DNA of 64,000 bases from Rikenellaceae bacterium (GTDB lineage: Bacteria; Bacteroidota; Bacteroidia; Bacteroidales; Rikenellaceae), in contig CABJAJ010000003.1 of assembly GCA_902363575.1 (NCBI GenBank), positions 186,001 to 250,000 of the forward strand, in the 5' to 3' direction. The stretch's first letter is position 1. Each line of letters begins with the position of its first letter. This document shows, piece after piece, positions 6,710-15,388 of this stretch. Position numbers and translations under genes: made by a program. Below the pieces are notes generated by a model that was not told where the DNA came from, did no database searches, and saw nothing but the letters and a program-made list of their open reading frames with translations.

Positions 6710-7810
6710 TTATTGTACATTATCGAATATAAACTCCAAACGGCTGTCCATCTCATCAAAAATCCCCAAATCAGAGGTTACTTTTCCTATCGGGATAATA
6801 CGCATGGTAAGTTGTCCCATATTTGGATCATCGGCTTTCGCGTAAAAGATGGCTATCGTGTTATTGGAGGGACAATAGGTGATGTCGCCGTTCTCGAACC
6901 GGAGCTGTCCTTCTTCGGTATGGGTGGGGCGTTGTGGCATGGAACCGTAATATTCGCGACCGCCGTAACGTCCTAAAGTTGCAGTCAGCGGAAACATACC
7001 CCTGATTTCATTCGCCAGCGGTGTGTCGAGCCATTCTCCGGTAAAAGTATGTCCGCCGGCAGTAATACGAATCGACTTACCTTGCGGTTCTTCACGCCCG
7101 ATACCGATTCGTTCGAGCCAGCTCTGTACCCGCGATTCTGCGGAAGGTACATCCGTAGCCTCGATTGCGATTCCGTCAGGGACATTCGCACCGGATGCGG
7201 AAGTCTGCACGGAACGATAGCTGCTGCCGGCTCCATATCCGTCATGGGTACAGAATGGCACGACGGTCTTGCCCGAAAAATCATAGGCCGAAAGGAATGA
7301 AAGTACCGCCTGCGGAACATCGGTTGCCCACACGGGATAACCGATGAAAACCACATCGTATTGATCCATGTTTTCAATGCTGTTTTTAAGTGCCGGAAGT
7401 GTTCCTGCCGCCTGCTCCGCGTGATTCTGATCACGGACATCATCGAACTCCGTCGGATACGGGGCGGTCGTTTCTATCAGATGCAAATCTCCGCCGACAG
7501 CCGTTTGGATATATCGGGCCACCACCTCGGTTGTACCCCGGCGGGTTCCTTTATCGATGATAATGCTTGCTCCGGTCGAGGCATCCACGTCAGAGGCATA
7601 ATTCGTGTTCCCCCAACGGCTGAACCAAGCGATCAAAATTTTTCCATTCCCGGGTTTAACCGTTCCCGAGCCGTCATCGTTATCTTCATTGTCCCCCGGA
7701 TTGTCAGGAGTATCCGGAGTTTCGGCCTGTGGCTCATCATTCCCTTCGCTGCATCCGGCAAAAGTCATTACCGGAACAAGCAGCAATAAACATATGAATA
7801 ATCGTTTCAT
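6710..7810 (-). CDS. Lipoprotein: flavodoxin domain fused to cyclophilin-like domain
   Basis: 366 residues. Signal peptide with lipobox (FAGC), then a Pro/Asp/Asn-rich linker, then a flavodoxin domain (about 55-245): GKILIAWFSRWGNTN phosphate-binding loop, IGYPVWATDVPQAVLSFL and VVPFCTHDGYGAGSS. An insertion of about 20 residues splits the region after the FMN loop (DVDASTGASIIIDKGTRRG). The C-terminal 115 residues (IRITAGGHTFTGEWLDTPLA onward, ending FIFDNVQ) match the cyclophilin-like fold family often linked to flavodoxins. It should bind FMN outside the cytoplasmic membrane and act in electron transfer or as a reductase. Third flavodoxin of the operon that ends in tatA-tatC-HU. Confidence 0.8.
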   Translation of the reverse strand: MKRLFICLLLLVPVMTFAGCSEGNDEPQAETPDTPDNPGDNEDNDDGSGTVKPGNGKILIAWFSRWGNTNYASDVDASTGASIIIDKGTRRGTTEVVARYIQTAVGGDLHLIETTAPYPTEFDDVRDQNHAEQAAGTLPALKNSIENMDQYDVVFIGYPVWATDVPQAVLSFLSAYDFSGKTVVPFCTHDGYGAGSSYRSVQTSASGANVPDGIAIEATDVPSAESRVQSWLERIGIGREEPQGKSIRITAGGHTFTGEWLDTPLANEIRGMFPLTATLGRYGGREYYGSMPQRPTHTEEGQLRFENGDITYCPSNNTIAIFYAKADDPNMGQLTMRIIPIGKVTSDLGIFDEMDSRLEFIFDNVQ

Positions 7811-7822
7811 CTTTCTTTTCGT

Positions 7823-8509
7823 TTAATTGATTTCATTCAACCAGTCTGCAATCATCGAGTGGCATCCGGATGTTTGGGATGAACGTATCCACAGGCTCGG
7901 AGTAAGGAAATTTCCTTCCGGGATAAGTCGTTTGGCATCCGACTCAACTCCACTGATTCCACTGCTTGCGCTCGATACTATCAGACCAATGCTTTTCCCT
8001 TTCATTTCACTGCCGTGTTGGAACAGGTATGTTTGGAGTGGGGCTGCCATATTGCTCCACCATAACGGCGCTCCTATGATAATTCTGTCATAATCAGCAA
8101 TGTTCACATCTACGGATTTGATAGCCGGATAAGAACTCTCGTCATTCGGATTGTTCCGGATAGCCTGAATCAGCGCGCTGCCGATAGCGTAATTGTTTGC
8201 GGCATAGTCGAGTCCTTCTTCGGCAGGTTCTATTCTTACCGCATCTGCCTCTATTTGTGTTTGCAAATCGGTCACGATGGTATGTACATTATTCGTGAAA
8301 CTGTAATACACAATCAGCGTCTTGCCCGTAGGGTCGGGGTTGGGATTGTCGGGGTTGTCCGGATTTTCCGGTTCATTGCCATCATCCGGATTTTCCGGCG
8401 TATCCGGGATTTCGGTTTCCGGCCCATCAGGTCCGTTGTCATCGGGAGAGCAGGCGCTCAATCCCACCGCTACAAAAGCGGCAAATAGTAGATACAGAAA
8501 CTTTTTCAT
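7823..8509 (-). CDS. Lipoprotein flavodoxin
   Basis: 228 residues. Lipobox LSAC, an acidic Asp/Pro/Asn repeat linker (PENPDDGNEPENPDNPD), then a flavodoxin fold: TLIVYYSFTNNVHTIVTDLQ, IIIGAPLWWSNMAAPLQTYL and a C-terminal GxxAD-like helix. The FMN phosphate loop is altered (FTNNVHT instead of TGNTxx), so cofactor affinity may differ from the sister proteins. The long linker would hold the domain away from the membrane. 36 bases downstream of the 8546 gene and 12 bases upstream of the flavodoxin-cyclophilin fusion. Confidence 0.8.
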   Translation of the reverse strand: MKKFLYLLFAAFVAVGLSACSPDDNGPDGPETEIPDTPENPDDGNEPENPDNPDNPNPDPTGKTLIVYYSFTNNVHTIVTDLQTQIEADAVRIEPAEEGLDYAANNYAIGSALIQAIRNNPNDESSYPAIKSVDVNIADYDRIIIGAPLWWSNMAAPLQTYLFQHGSEMKGKSIGLIVSSASSGISGVESDAKRLIPEGNFLTPSLWIRSSQTSGCHSMIADWLNEIN

Positions 8510-8545
8510 AATGCTTCTCGTTGTTAAAAATTAAATTATTTGTTA

Positions 8546-9145
8546 TTATTCGATAATACCTATTTGTTTGAGCCATTTTTCAACCTCTTCCCGAGAGTTT
8601 TCAGCCCGGTTTCCATACACGGCCAAACTGCCGAGTAATGTCGAGTTGGGGCATACCGAACGGATATCGGACACGCTTTGAGCCGTGCCACTGCCACCAT
8701 GCGTACAGAAGGGTGCTATGTACTTTCCCGACAGATCGTAGCCTGCCAGAAAGCTCTTCATGGCCGGGGTAAGATGCCCGCCCCAGATGGGGGTTCCGAC
8801 AATCAGCGTGTCGTACTCGTCCATGTTCTCTACCTTTGTTTTCAATTCCGGGCGATAATCGCTCTCCAACTCTCCGGGGGCAATTTGTATTACCTCCTCG
8901 TAAGAATCGGGATAAGGAATAACTGTCTCCACTTCCACTATATCGCAACCGACAAGATCGTGTATGTGGTTGGCGACCATTCGGGTATTTCCACCCCATG
9001 AGAAATAGACAATGAGAATTTTTCCGGCATCTTCTGAAATCGTATCTCCCGATCCTACCGTTGCCGATTCTTCACTGCTGCAAGAAACAAGGCTGAATAG
9101 CAGCATAACTATCATTGTCAATAATCCTTTTACGTTCATATTCAT
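8546..9145 (-). CDS. Lipoprotein flavodoxin (first gene of the flavodoxin-Tat operon)
   Basis: 199 residues from the ATG at 9145 (9139 is also possible). A longer reading from 9172 is excluded because that codon lies inside the TACTTTTG promoter box. Lipobox LVSC; flavodoxin features: ILIVYFSWGGNTRMVANHIH (FMN loop), TLIVGTPIWGGHLTPAMKSF and IAPFCTHGGSGTAQS. The AraC-type operator E and promoter directly precede it. Probably an envelope-anchored FMN protein. Confidence 0.82.
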   Translation of the reverse strand: MNMNVKGLLTMIVMLLFSLVSCSSEESATVGSGDTISEDAGKILIVYFSWGGNTRMVANHIHDLVGCDIVEVETVIPYPDSYEEVIQIAPGELESDYRPELKTKVENMDEYDTLIVGTPIWGGHLTPAMKSFLAGYDLSGKYIAPFCTHGGSGTAQSVSDIRSVCPNSTLLGSLAVYGNRAENSREEVEKWLKQIGIIE

Positions 9146-9169
9146 TATGTTTTTAATTTTTCTACAATA

Positions 9170-9236
9170 CAAAAGTATGGAAGCCGGAGAAGATAACTTT
9201 TGTTGCCCAGCTCAATTAAGTTTGTTATCAGGCTCA
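9170..9236 (-). promoter_or_regulatory. Promoter and regulatory element E (shared AraC-type site)
   Basis: TACTTTTG box on the minus strand (9170-9177). Exactly 21 bases upstream is the element, read on the plus strand as TTTGTTGCCCAGCTCAA (9199-9215), then 5 bases and TTTGTT. It replaces the expected -33 box, as expected for an activator-dependent promoter. It overlaps the 3' end of the AraC sensor-only gene. Confidence 0.65.
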
Positions 9237-9808
9237 AATGGAAATTCTTTCCAGACGATGTCTCTTTCTACCCGTGGCTTCAACAGGTCGAACACGTCCA
9301 TTCCGCACTTTCCAGCAAAGTCGAACAAATTGGCCGCATATCGTTTGTCCATATTTATTAAGGTATAAGCAACTTCTATCGTTTTTAACTGCAATAGTGC
9401 TTCCGGCAAAAGTTGCTTCCGGTGAAGGTAAGGGACTAACGACTGGAAGAAACTCTCTATCCCGGGACACGCCGACAAGAGATGCAGGGCCGGAAGAGCT
9501 TCCATTGTATGTTTCCGAAACGAGCTGTCCAGTGTTTGGTAAAACTCGCAAAGGAAATGTCTTGGAAACGAAAAGTACAACATCCTACATGGGGCATCCA
9601 CTTCCGGTTCTGCATAAAGATGCGAGTAACTGTCCCTTCCGATAAAGGCACAATCTCCCCGGACTATACTTAATGCTTCACCGCACTGGTTCCGCAAATG
9701 CAACTGCCCGCTATACAAATAAACCAGCGTGTATCGGGGAAAAAGGTGGTAGGCATGGGAAGCCGCATGAATTGACCAAAAAGAATAAATATCCTGTTCT
9801 TCGTTCAT
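9212..9808 (-). CDS. AraC-type sensor domain without HTH domain
   Basis: 198 residues. It aligns along its length with the N-terminal about 185 residues of the AraC regulator at 17527: YTLVYLYSGQLHLR versus HTLIYLCSGELEIE, GDCAF, FSR/FPRxFLxEFYQTL, SLVPYLHR versus SVVPYFDA, KxIEVAYTLINMDKRYAANL. It stops where the first HTH helix would begin (ends PFEPDNKLN). It is thus a cupin-like sensor that cannot bind DNA in the usual way: either a truncated regulator or a modulator that forms dimers with the full-length protein. It is the last gene of the unit starting at 11461, 8 bases after the DUF6282 gene. Confidence 0.65.
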   Translation of the reverse strand: MNEEQDIYSFWSIHAASHAYHLFPRYTLVYLYSGQLHLRNQCGEALSIVRGDCAFIGRDSYSHLYAEPEVDAPCRMLYFSFPRHFLCEFYQTLDSSFRKHTMEALPALHLLSACPGIESFFQSLVPYLHRKQLLPEALLQLKTIEVAYTLINMDKRYAANLFDFAGKCGMDVFDLLKPRVERDIVWKEFPFEPDNKLN

Positions 9809-9816
9809 GTTCTTTA

Positions 9817-10827
9817 TTATATTGCCGACAATCCGACAAGTGTCGCCGGATTGTCGCGTACCATGTAATTGACTTGTTGCTGCGACAACCCGTTTTCAAG
9901 CAACGCCCGGATACAGCGACGCATACCTTCAACTGGATGGGGCATTCCCACTTGCCCGAGGTCTGTCGTTATGATGCTGTGTTCCGGGGCTATACGGGCG
10001 AACCCCGCAAACTCCTTGTCGCTCATCCGTTCAAAGTCTGGTAATCCCGTACCCGGGCCCCATAAGTTGGTTATATAACTGTACTCAATCCATGCCCCGG
10101 AATCAATACATCGTTTTATTTGGTCGTAGGTCATTTTCCAGATGCCGGAATTGGCATGAGTTACAACGAATTTCTTTACACCGACTTCACGGGCTTTGCG
10201 GGCCAGCGTGATACTTTCTTCGGGGGAAGAGTGCCCGGTAGCGAAAATGATGTTTGCTTCAGCACATATTTCCATTACCCGCACGACTTCCGGCAGGACA
10301 TGCCCATTGTCATCCAACACGGGAATACCCTCTTTTTTTCCATGATGCCGGATATTCTGGTAAACAGCATCCTGTGTAGGCATCCAGATGCAGCGGCAAA
10401 GATTACCTGTTGTATTCACTGCCTTTTCCGCAGCGAACGTGTTCACTTTTTCTCCATGTACCCGATTCATGCAAAGGCTTCCGAACACCTCGAAATCCGG
10501 CAATACCTGACGAATTAAATATGCCCTGTCATGACTACTGAAATCATTAGATTTGAACAATATGGATTTATATCCGGCATCATGAGCGACACGGGCAAAT
10601 TCCAGTTCATTTCCCAAGCGGGCTTTGGAGTCCGGGGCAGCGTGCAGATGAATATCGCTGACACCGCGCAGCAATTCATCTGTTCCCGAAAAATTGAAAT
10701 CTTCACTATCAGTAAACGTCGGTATCCCGGCTTTCGACGGTAATATGCCGGAAAGGAGCATGGCTCCTCCCGCAATCATGGAATTACGAATAAAATCCCG
10801 GCGTGACAGACCTTGTTTATCTTTCAT
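9817..10827 (-). CDS. Tat-exported amidohydrolase-like protein (DUF6282 family)
   Basis: 336 residues with a twin-arginine signal (SRRDFIRNSMIAGGAMLLSG). The mature protein has metal-dependent hydrolase features: SDIHLHAAPDSKAR (HxH motif), FKSND, DDNGHV, TGHSSPEE, VTHAN and ITTDLGQ near the end, consistent with a TIM-barrel amidohydrolase of the DUF6282 group. The substrate is unknown. Export by Tat implies folding and metal loading in the cytoplasm. The start overlaps the end of the flavodoxin gene by 11 bases, indicating translational coupling between a hydrolase and a redox protein. Confidence 0.75.
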   Translation of the reverse strand: MKDKQGLSRRDFIRNSMIAGGAMLLSGILPSKAGIPTFTDSEDFNFSGTDELLRGVSDIHLHAAPDSKARLGNELEFARVAHDAGYKSILFKSNDFSSHDRAYLIRQVLPDFEVFGSLCMNRVHGEKVNTFAAEKAVNTTGNLCRCIWMPTQDAVYQNIRHHGKKEGIPVLDDNGHVLPEVVRVMEICAEANIIFATGHSSPEESITLARKAREVGVKKFVVTHANSGIWKMTYDQIKRCIDSGAWIEYSYITNLWGPGTGLPDFERMSDKEFAGFARIAPEHSIITTDLGQVGMPHPVEGMRRCIRALLENGLSQQQVNYMVRDNPATLVGLSAI

Positions 10828-11461
10828 CGTTTTCTTCTTGATTCAGTTCGACAATACCGATTTTTTGTAACCATGCGATAACACGGTCGTATGCGGTGTC
10901 GTATGTTCCTCTGCGAATCTGTATGCCCTCCAAAACGGTAGATTGCGGGCAAAGGGAACGAATGAGCCGATAGCTCGCCTCGGCAGAACTGGTTCCGCTG
11001 GTGCAGAATGGCACAACGGTTTTTCCGGCAAGGTCGTGTGTTGTCAGGAAAGAGCGGATAGGAGGGGCCGCCGTTTCCACCCAAATCGGATAACCTATGA
11101 ATATGACATCGTATAAATCGATGTCCTCTATCCGGGTTGTGAGAGGCGGACAATATTCGGTCGCTACTTCTTCCCTGATCTGTGCCAGCAAAGTGTCATA
11201 GTCATCGGTGTAAGTATCTACGGTTTCAATCTCCACAAGGTCGCTCTTTACCGTATCATGAATATAACCGGCAATCGTCCGTGTGTTGCCCGTGTGGGAA
11301 AAATAGACGATCAGAATTTTTCTGTTTCCCGAAGGCTCCGCGGGTTCTTCCGGTTTTTCGACCGGAGGAGTGTCCGGTGAATCCGTTTGGGGGTCATTGG
11401 CTGAACAGCCTGTTACGGCTAACATAAGCCATGCTAAAAGCAATAAAATCTTCTTTTCCAT
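10817..11461 (-). CDS. Lipoprotein flavodoxin
   Basis: 214 residues. Signal peptide with lipobox (AVTGC), short Pro/Glu linker, flavodoxin domain with KILIVYFSHTGNTRTIAGYI (intact FMN phosphate loop), VIFIGYPIWVETAAPPIRSF and VVPFCTSGTSSAEASY. Closest in layout to the 8546 and 16005 proteins. First gene of a unit with the Tat-exported DUF6282 hydrolase and the AraC sensor-only protein; it has operator A and a TACCTTTG box upstream. Confidence 0.83.
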   Translation of the reverse strand: MEKKILLLLAWLMLAVTGCSANDPQTDSPDTPPVEKPEEPAEPSGNRKILIVYFSHTGNTRTIAGYIHDTVKSDLVEIETVDTYTDDYDTLLAQIREEVATEYCPPLTTRIEDIDLYDVIFIGYPIWVETAAPPIRSFLTTHDLAGKTVVPFCTSGTSSAEASYRLIRSLCPQSTVLEGIQIRRGTYDTAYDRVIAWLQKIGIVELNQEENDER

Positions 11462-11491
11462 ATCAGTTCCTATTTATTTATTCAACTGACA

Positions 11492-11548
11492 CAAAGGTAA
11501 AAGCAAAGCCCCGCAACATATTTGCTGCGAGGCTCAATTTGCTTTGTT
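11492..11548 (-). promoter_or_regulatory. Promoter and regulatory element A (shared AraC-type site)
   Basis: TACCTTTG box (11492-11499, minus strand) and, 21 bases upstream, TTTGCTGCGAGGCTCAA (11521-11537), then TTTGC and TTTGTT. An inverted arm (GCCCCGCAA at 11508-11516) makes the site palindromic here, and the same hairpin might end transcription from the alpha/beta hydrolase gene. Confidence 0.65.
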
Positions 11549-11562
11549 CTGGAGTCCGTTTC

Positions 11563-12630
11563 TTATTTTTCTTTCAGGACTTTTTTGAAAAACGTATCTA
11601 TTTTATCGAAAGGAATCACATCAAGATTGTCGTACAAATCGACATGGTTAGCTCCCGGAATAATCAGCAGTTCCTTGTTATCGCCCGTCAGCCGCTTATA
11701 GGCATCCTCGCTGAAATAGCGAGAGTGAGCTTCGGCGCCGTGTATCATCAGCACGGCACTACGGATCTCGCCGATATAGGTGAGTAGAGGCATATTGATG
11801 AATGATAACACGCTGGTCTTCGTAATTCCCTCATTGGAGTTCGGGGAACGACGGTGGTAGCCTCGCTCCGTTTTGTAATAGTCGTGGTACTCCTTGACGA
11901 ATTGCGGAGTATCGTCCGTTACGGGATCGAGTACACCGCCATCACGTGCATAGCTGTCATCTCGATAATCTTCGGTACGTTGGGCATTGAGCCGCTCGCG
12001 TAACTTGTAGCGATCGTCTGCCGACATGGCATCGAAATAACCGTTGGCATTCACACGGCTCATATCGTACATGGTAGAGGTAACGGTTGCCTTGATACGT
12101 GGGTCGTTGGCCGCAGCATTAAGGGCGAAACCGCCCCAGCCGCAGATGCCGAGAATACCGATACGCTCCGAATCGACATCCTCGCGGGTGGTCAAGTAAT
12201 CGACCGCCGCGCTGAAATCGTCGGTGCTGATTTCCGGCGAGGTCAGATAGCGGGGCGTACCGCCGCTCTCGCCGTAGAACGAAGGGTCGAACGCGATGGT
12301 CAGAAAACCGCACTCGGCGAGCGTCTGGGCGTAGCGGCCCGACACCTGTTCCTTGACGGCCCCGTAAGGTCCGCTTACGGCGATGGCCGCTAAGGTTCCC
12401 TGTGCATTTTTCGGTTTATAAACATCGGCGGCAAGCGTGATGCCATAACGGTTGTGGAAAGTGATTTTACTGTGTTCCACTTTCTCACTCTGCGGAAATG
12501 TCTTGTCCCATTCCTGTGTCAAATTCAATGTATCCATATCTATTGATTTTATCTCCTTTTCCTTGTTATTACCGATGCTGCAACTCGTAAAAGCCAGCAA
12601 CGTCATGATAGCAAATGCTTGTATCTTCAT
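11563..12630 (-). CDS. Lipoprotein alpha/beta hydrolase with cysteine nucleophile elbow
   Basis: 355 residues. Lipoprotein signal (LLAFTSC). Alpha/beta-hydrolase fold: oxyanion region (AVSGPYGAVKE), nucleophile elbow GICGWGG, in which Cys replaces the usual Ser (as in dienelactone hydrolases), and the catalytic His in IPGANHVDLYDN; the acid is likely the Glu or Asp in VLMIHGAEAHSRYF. It resembles the hydrolases annotated as dienelactone hydrolase or X-Pro peptidase-like in Bacteroidales. The substrate is unknown. Second gene of a unit with the RibD-like reductase, 18 bases downstream. Confidence 0.72.
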   Translation of the reverse strand: MKIQAFAIMTLLAFTSCSIGNNKEKEIKSIDMDTLNLTQEWDKTFPQSEKVEHSKITFHNRYGITLAADVYKPKNAQGTLAAIAVSGPYGAVKEQVSGRYAQTLAECGFLTIAFDPSFYGESGGTPRYLTSPEISTDDFSAAVDYLTTREDVDSERIGILGICGWGGFALNAAANDPRIKATVTSTMYDMSRVNANGYFDAMSADDRYKLRERLNAQRTEDYRDDSYARDGGVLDPVTDDTPQFVKEYHDYYKTERGYHRRSPNSNEGITKTSVLSFINMPLLTYIGEIRSAVLMIHGAEAHSRYFSEDAYKRLTGDNKELLIIPGANHVDLYDNLDVIPFDKIDTFFKKVLKEK

Positions 12631-12648
12631 AATCTTCTCGGATTTATA

Positions 12649-13326
12649 TTATTTCATCTTGTAGCGCAACCAGACTATATCCGTCGGCCACTGCTCCACG
12701 CTTTCCAGTTTCAGACGGAATGGATTGCATCCCGTGTCAGCTATACCATCGAAAACGGCAGTCTGCCCCTTGCGCCCGTCAATGCCGGGGGCTACCATGA
12801 TACTGACCTCGTCGATCAGTCCGGCCTCTAAAAATCCGCCGCAGATATGCCCGCCCCCGACTATTGCAAGGCGTTTAACCCCGAAATGCTCGGACAGGGC
12901 TTCCATAGCTTTGGGCAAGTCGATTCGTCCTTTCCCGGCCGCAATCCAAGAAATGCCTTGCTGCCGGAGTGTTTCCAGATACGCTTCGGGTACTTCCTCG
13001 CTGACGATGCAGAGCAACGGATGCCCGTCTGCTTCATCCGCCTGCCAGCGCAGTTTCCCATGTGTATCTACTACAATGGTGTATTCGTCCGATTTTCTGG
13101 CGACATAAATGGAAGTCCTGCCTATCGGGGTTCCCTCCATTCGGGAAGATTCCTCTTTGACAGCCGTACATTCCAAAGCAGTAGTCACCCGCCCGGAAAG
13201 TTTCGAGCAAGAACCGAGTTTCTCTAATGCGATATAGTATTCATCCGTACTCAGTTGCCCGACCATCGGGCAGTCGATGCGGCCATCGACGGATGTCATC
13301 ATATGACTGATAATATAAGGTTTCAT
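12649..13326 (-). CDS. RibD C-terminal / dihydrofolate-reductase-like oxidoreductase
   Basis: 225 residues. MTSVDGRIDCPM near the N terminus, VVDTHGKLRW, RLAIVGGGHICGGFLEAGLI and DEVSIMVAPGIDGRKG are the standard features of the RibD_C family (NADPH-dependent reductases related to the pyrimidine reductase of riboflavin synthesis). Without a deaminase domain it is probably a stand-alone reductase, not the riboflavin enzyme itself. Cytoplasmic. A TACCTTTG promoter box lies 28 bases upstream, but the shared AraC-type element is absent at that promoter. Confidence 0.78.
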   Translation of the reverse strand: MKPYIISHMMTSVDGRIDCPMVGQLSTDEYYIALEKLGSCSKLSGRVTTALECTAVKEESSRMEGTPIGRTSIYVARKSDEYTIVVDTHGKLRWQADEADGHPLLCIVSEEVPEAYLETLRQQGISWIAAGKGRIDLPKAMEALSEHFGVKRLAIVGGGHICGGFLEAGLIDEVSIMVAPGIDGRKGQTAVFDGIADTGCNPFRLKLESVEQWPTDIVWLRYKMK

Positions 13327-13354
13327 ATCTTTATAATTTTATACTAATCCGGAA

Positions 13355-13362
13355 CAAAGGTA
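13355..13362 (-). promoter_or_regulatory. TAnnTTTG promoter box of the RibD-like gene
   Basis: TACCTTTG on the minus strand. The surrounding GGTAGCTC (13360-13367) and GAGCTACC (13403-13410) form a long inverted repeat followed on the plus strand by CTTTTT. The AraC-type element found at five sister promoters is not present 21 bases upstream. Confidence 0.45.
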
Positions 13363-13423
13363 GCTCTGTTTATCCGGCCCGTCATTAGACGGATTACGGA
13401 TTGAGCTACCCTTTTTACCGATT

Positions 13424-14590
13424 TTAGCGTCCTACCTGTTTTTGCTGTTCGGCGTTGTAACGATCTCCCACAACCGGAATGGCAGCAACCGTATCTTCCA
13501 GTTCTCTCCATTCTTCAGGAGAGAGGGAAAATTCAAGCGTGCGCAGATTCTCTTCTAAATGCGCCAGTTTCGTCGTTCCGGGAATCGGCACGATCCACGG
13601 TGCTTTCTGCAACAGCCAGCCGAGGGCTACCTGTGCCGAGGTCATGCCCCGTGTACGGCCGAAGGCTTGCAGCGCGTTCACGATGCGCGTGTTGGCCCGC
13701 ATTGCTTCCGGCTGGAAGCGCGGAAGAGTTTGGCGATTGTCATTGTTCGGGTCGAAGACCGTGTATTCGTTGATGCAGCCGCCCAGAAAGCCCCGGTTAA
13801 TCGGGCTGTACGGAACGAAGCCGATACCCAGCTCCCGGCAGGTATCGAGTACACCGTTTTCCTCCACAAGCCGGTGCATAAGATGGTATTCGCTTTGGAT
13901 AGCAGTCAGCGGGCAGATAGCGTGTGCCTTATGGATGGTTTCGGCACTCACCTCGCACATCCCCCAATGCTGTACTTTACCCTCTTTCATCAGGTCGGCA
14001 ATGGTCGCTGCCACCTCTTCTGCCGGAGTGTTCGGATCGGCACGGTGCTGGTAAAACATCGGCAAGGTTTCGAGCCGCAGGCGTCGGAGCGATTCCTCGC
14101 AATAACGGCGAATTGTTGCCGGTCGGCTGTCCTGACGTCCCGTTCCCTTACCGTCGATGACTTCATGTCCGAATTTAGTCGTTACGCTGATCCGCCCCTT
14201 GAACTCGGACAACGCTTCACCGGCCAAATTTTCATTGGTCAGCGGGCCGTAGATGATTGCCGTGTCGAAGAGCGTCACGCCTCGATCTACCGCCTCGTGC
14301 AACAGCCGGATACATTGTTTCTTGTCCGGGTGCTGGCTGCGGTTATAGGTCATACCCATCACGCCGAAACCGAGAGCCGAAACCTCGAAGGCCGCCTTCC
14401 CCGTTCCCAATACACGATGTCCCTTGATGCGGGCGACGCCTGTATCATCGTTTCGTGATGTTTCCGGTTGTTTCGGCTCGGCAGCAAAAACCTTGTCAAG
14501 TCCGGCAGGCATAGCCAATGCTGCTCCCGCCAGTGCCGCCGTTTTAAGAAATCCACGGCGGCTGATGTTCATTTTATTATCTTCTTTCAT
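13424..14590 (-). CDS. Tat-exported aldo/keto reductase
   Basis: 388 residues. Twin-arginine signal SRRGFLKTAALAGAALAMPA. The mature part is an aldo/keto reductase barrel: LGFGVMGMTY, catalytic Asp and Tyr in FDTAIIYGPLTNE, Lys in TTKFGHE, His in FYQHRADPN, and cofactor-binding PIPGTTKLAHLEENL near the C terminus. An NADP(H)-dependent reductase exported already folded is unusual but is known in this Tat-signal AKR group. It sits 18 bases downstream of the SDR gene, in an operon with element B. Confidence 0.85.
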   Translation of the reverse strand: MKEDNKMNISRRGFLKTAALAGAALAMPAGLDKVFAAEPKQPETSRNDDTGVARIKGHRVLGTGKAAFEVSALGFGVMGMTYNRSQHPDKKQCIRLLHEAVDRGVTLFDTAIIYGPLTNENLAGEALSEFKGRISVTTKFGHEVIDGKGTGRQDSRPATIRRYCEESLRRLRLETLPMFYQHRADPNTPAEEVAATIADLMKEGKVQHWGMCEVSAETIHKAHAICPLTAIQSEYHLMHRLVEENGVLDTCRELGIGFVPYSPINRGFLGGCINEYTVFDPNNDNRQTLPRFQPEAMRANTRIVNALQAFGRTRGMTSAQVALGWLLQKAPWIVPIPGTTKLAHLEENLRTLEFSLSPEEWRELEDTVAAIPVVGDRYNAEQQKQVGR

Positions 14591-14608
14591 TGTTTTACGT
14601 TTTTGTGA

Positions 14609-15361
14609 TTAGTGAATAGAAAAGGCACCGTCCACCAAAAGGGCATGACCATCCACGAAACTTGCCTGCTCGGAGCAGAGCCACAGGACGGCATTTGCTA
14701 TCTCTTCGGGTTTACCAAGACGCCCGGCAGGAATATCACGTACCAACTCTTTCTCCAAATCCGGATTGCGCCGCATCAGTTCCTCTGCCATCGGCGTTCT
14801 GATGACGCCCGGACAGATGGCGTTAATGCGGATGCCCTTTGCGGCATAATCGATAGCCGCGGTACGGGTCAGACCGATTACGGCATGTTTGCAGGCGATA
14901 TAGGCTGCCTGTCCGGGAAATCCCGTCACACCGCCCTGCGACGAGGTATTGACAATCGCCCCGCCGCCCTGTTTCAGCATTTGGAGAATCTCGTAGCGCA
15001 TACAGTTCCATACGCCTTTCAGATCGACAGCCACCGTGCGGTCGAACTCTTCATCGGTAATCTCCGCCATCGGACGTTGCGGGGTTTGGATGCCCGCGTT
15101 GTTGTGTGCCGCATCGAGTCGGCCATAGGTCGTAACGATCCAGTCTATCATCGTCTTTACGGCTTGTGTGTCCGATACGTCGCAACGATACGAAACTGCC
15201 TTATAACCTTCCGAGTTTAATTTTTCGGCCTGCTCTTTCGGTTCGTTGATATCTACCAGAATAACCGTTGCACCGGCTTTTGCGAATCCTTCGGCACAAG
15301 CAAGACCGATTCCGGCTGCTGCACCAGTTACCATTGCTACTTTTCCATTCATTGTTTCCAT
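14609..15361 (-). CDS. Short-chain dehydrogenase/reductase (SDR)
   Basis: 250 residues, classical SDR length. Cofactor motif VTGAAAGIGLA (TGxxxGxG), NNAG at about 90, catalytic Ser in NTSSQGG and YIACK (YxxxK), and the C-terminal VDGAFSIH. No signal, so it is cytoplasmic. The Asp in ILVDINEPKEQ after beta-2 favours NAD(H). First gene of the SDR-AKR unit behind element B. Confidence 0.88.
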   Translation of the reverse strand: METMNGKVAMVTGAAAGIGLACAEGFAKAGATVILVDINEPKEQAEKLNSEGYKAVSYRCDVSDTQAVKTMIDWIVTTYGRLDAAHNNAGIQTPQRPMAEITDEEFDRTVAVDLKGVWNCMRYEILQMLKQGGGAIVNTSSQGGVTGFPGQAAYIACKHAVIGLTRTAAIDYAAKGIRINAICPGVIRTPMAEELMRRNPDLEKELVRDIPAGRLGKPEEIANAVLWLCSEQASFVDGHALLVDGAFSIH

Positions 15362-15388
15362 AAATCTTCATGTTTTAATGTTCTGCTG

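Noticed and set aside
13355..13410. A sixth AraC-type element at the RibD-like promoter
   Set aside because: The promoter box is present, but the 17 bases at the 21-base distance do not match; the GAGCTACC there belongs to a different inverted repeat.
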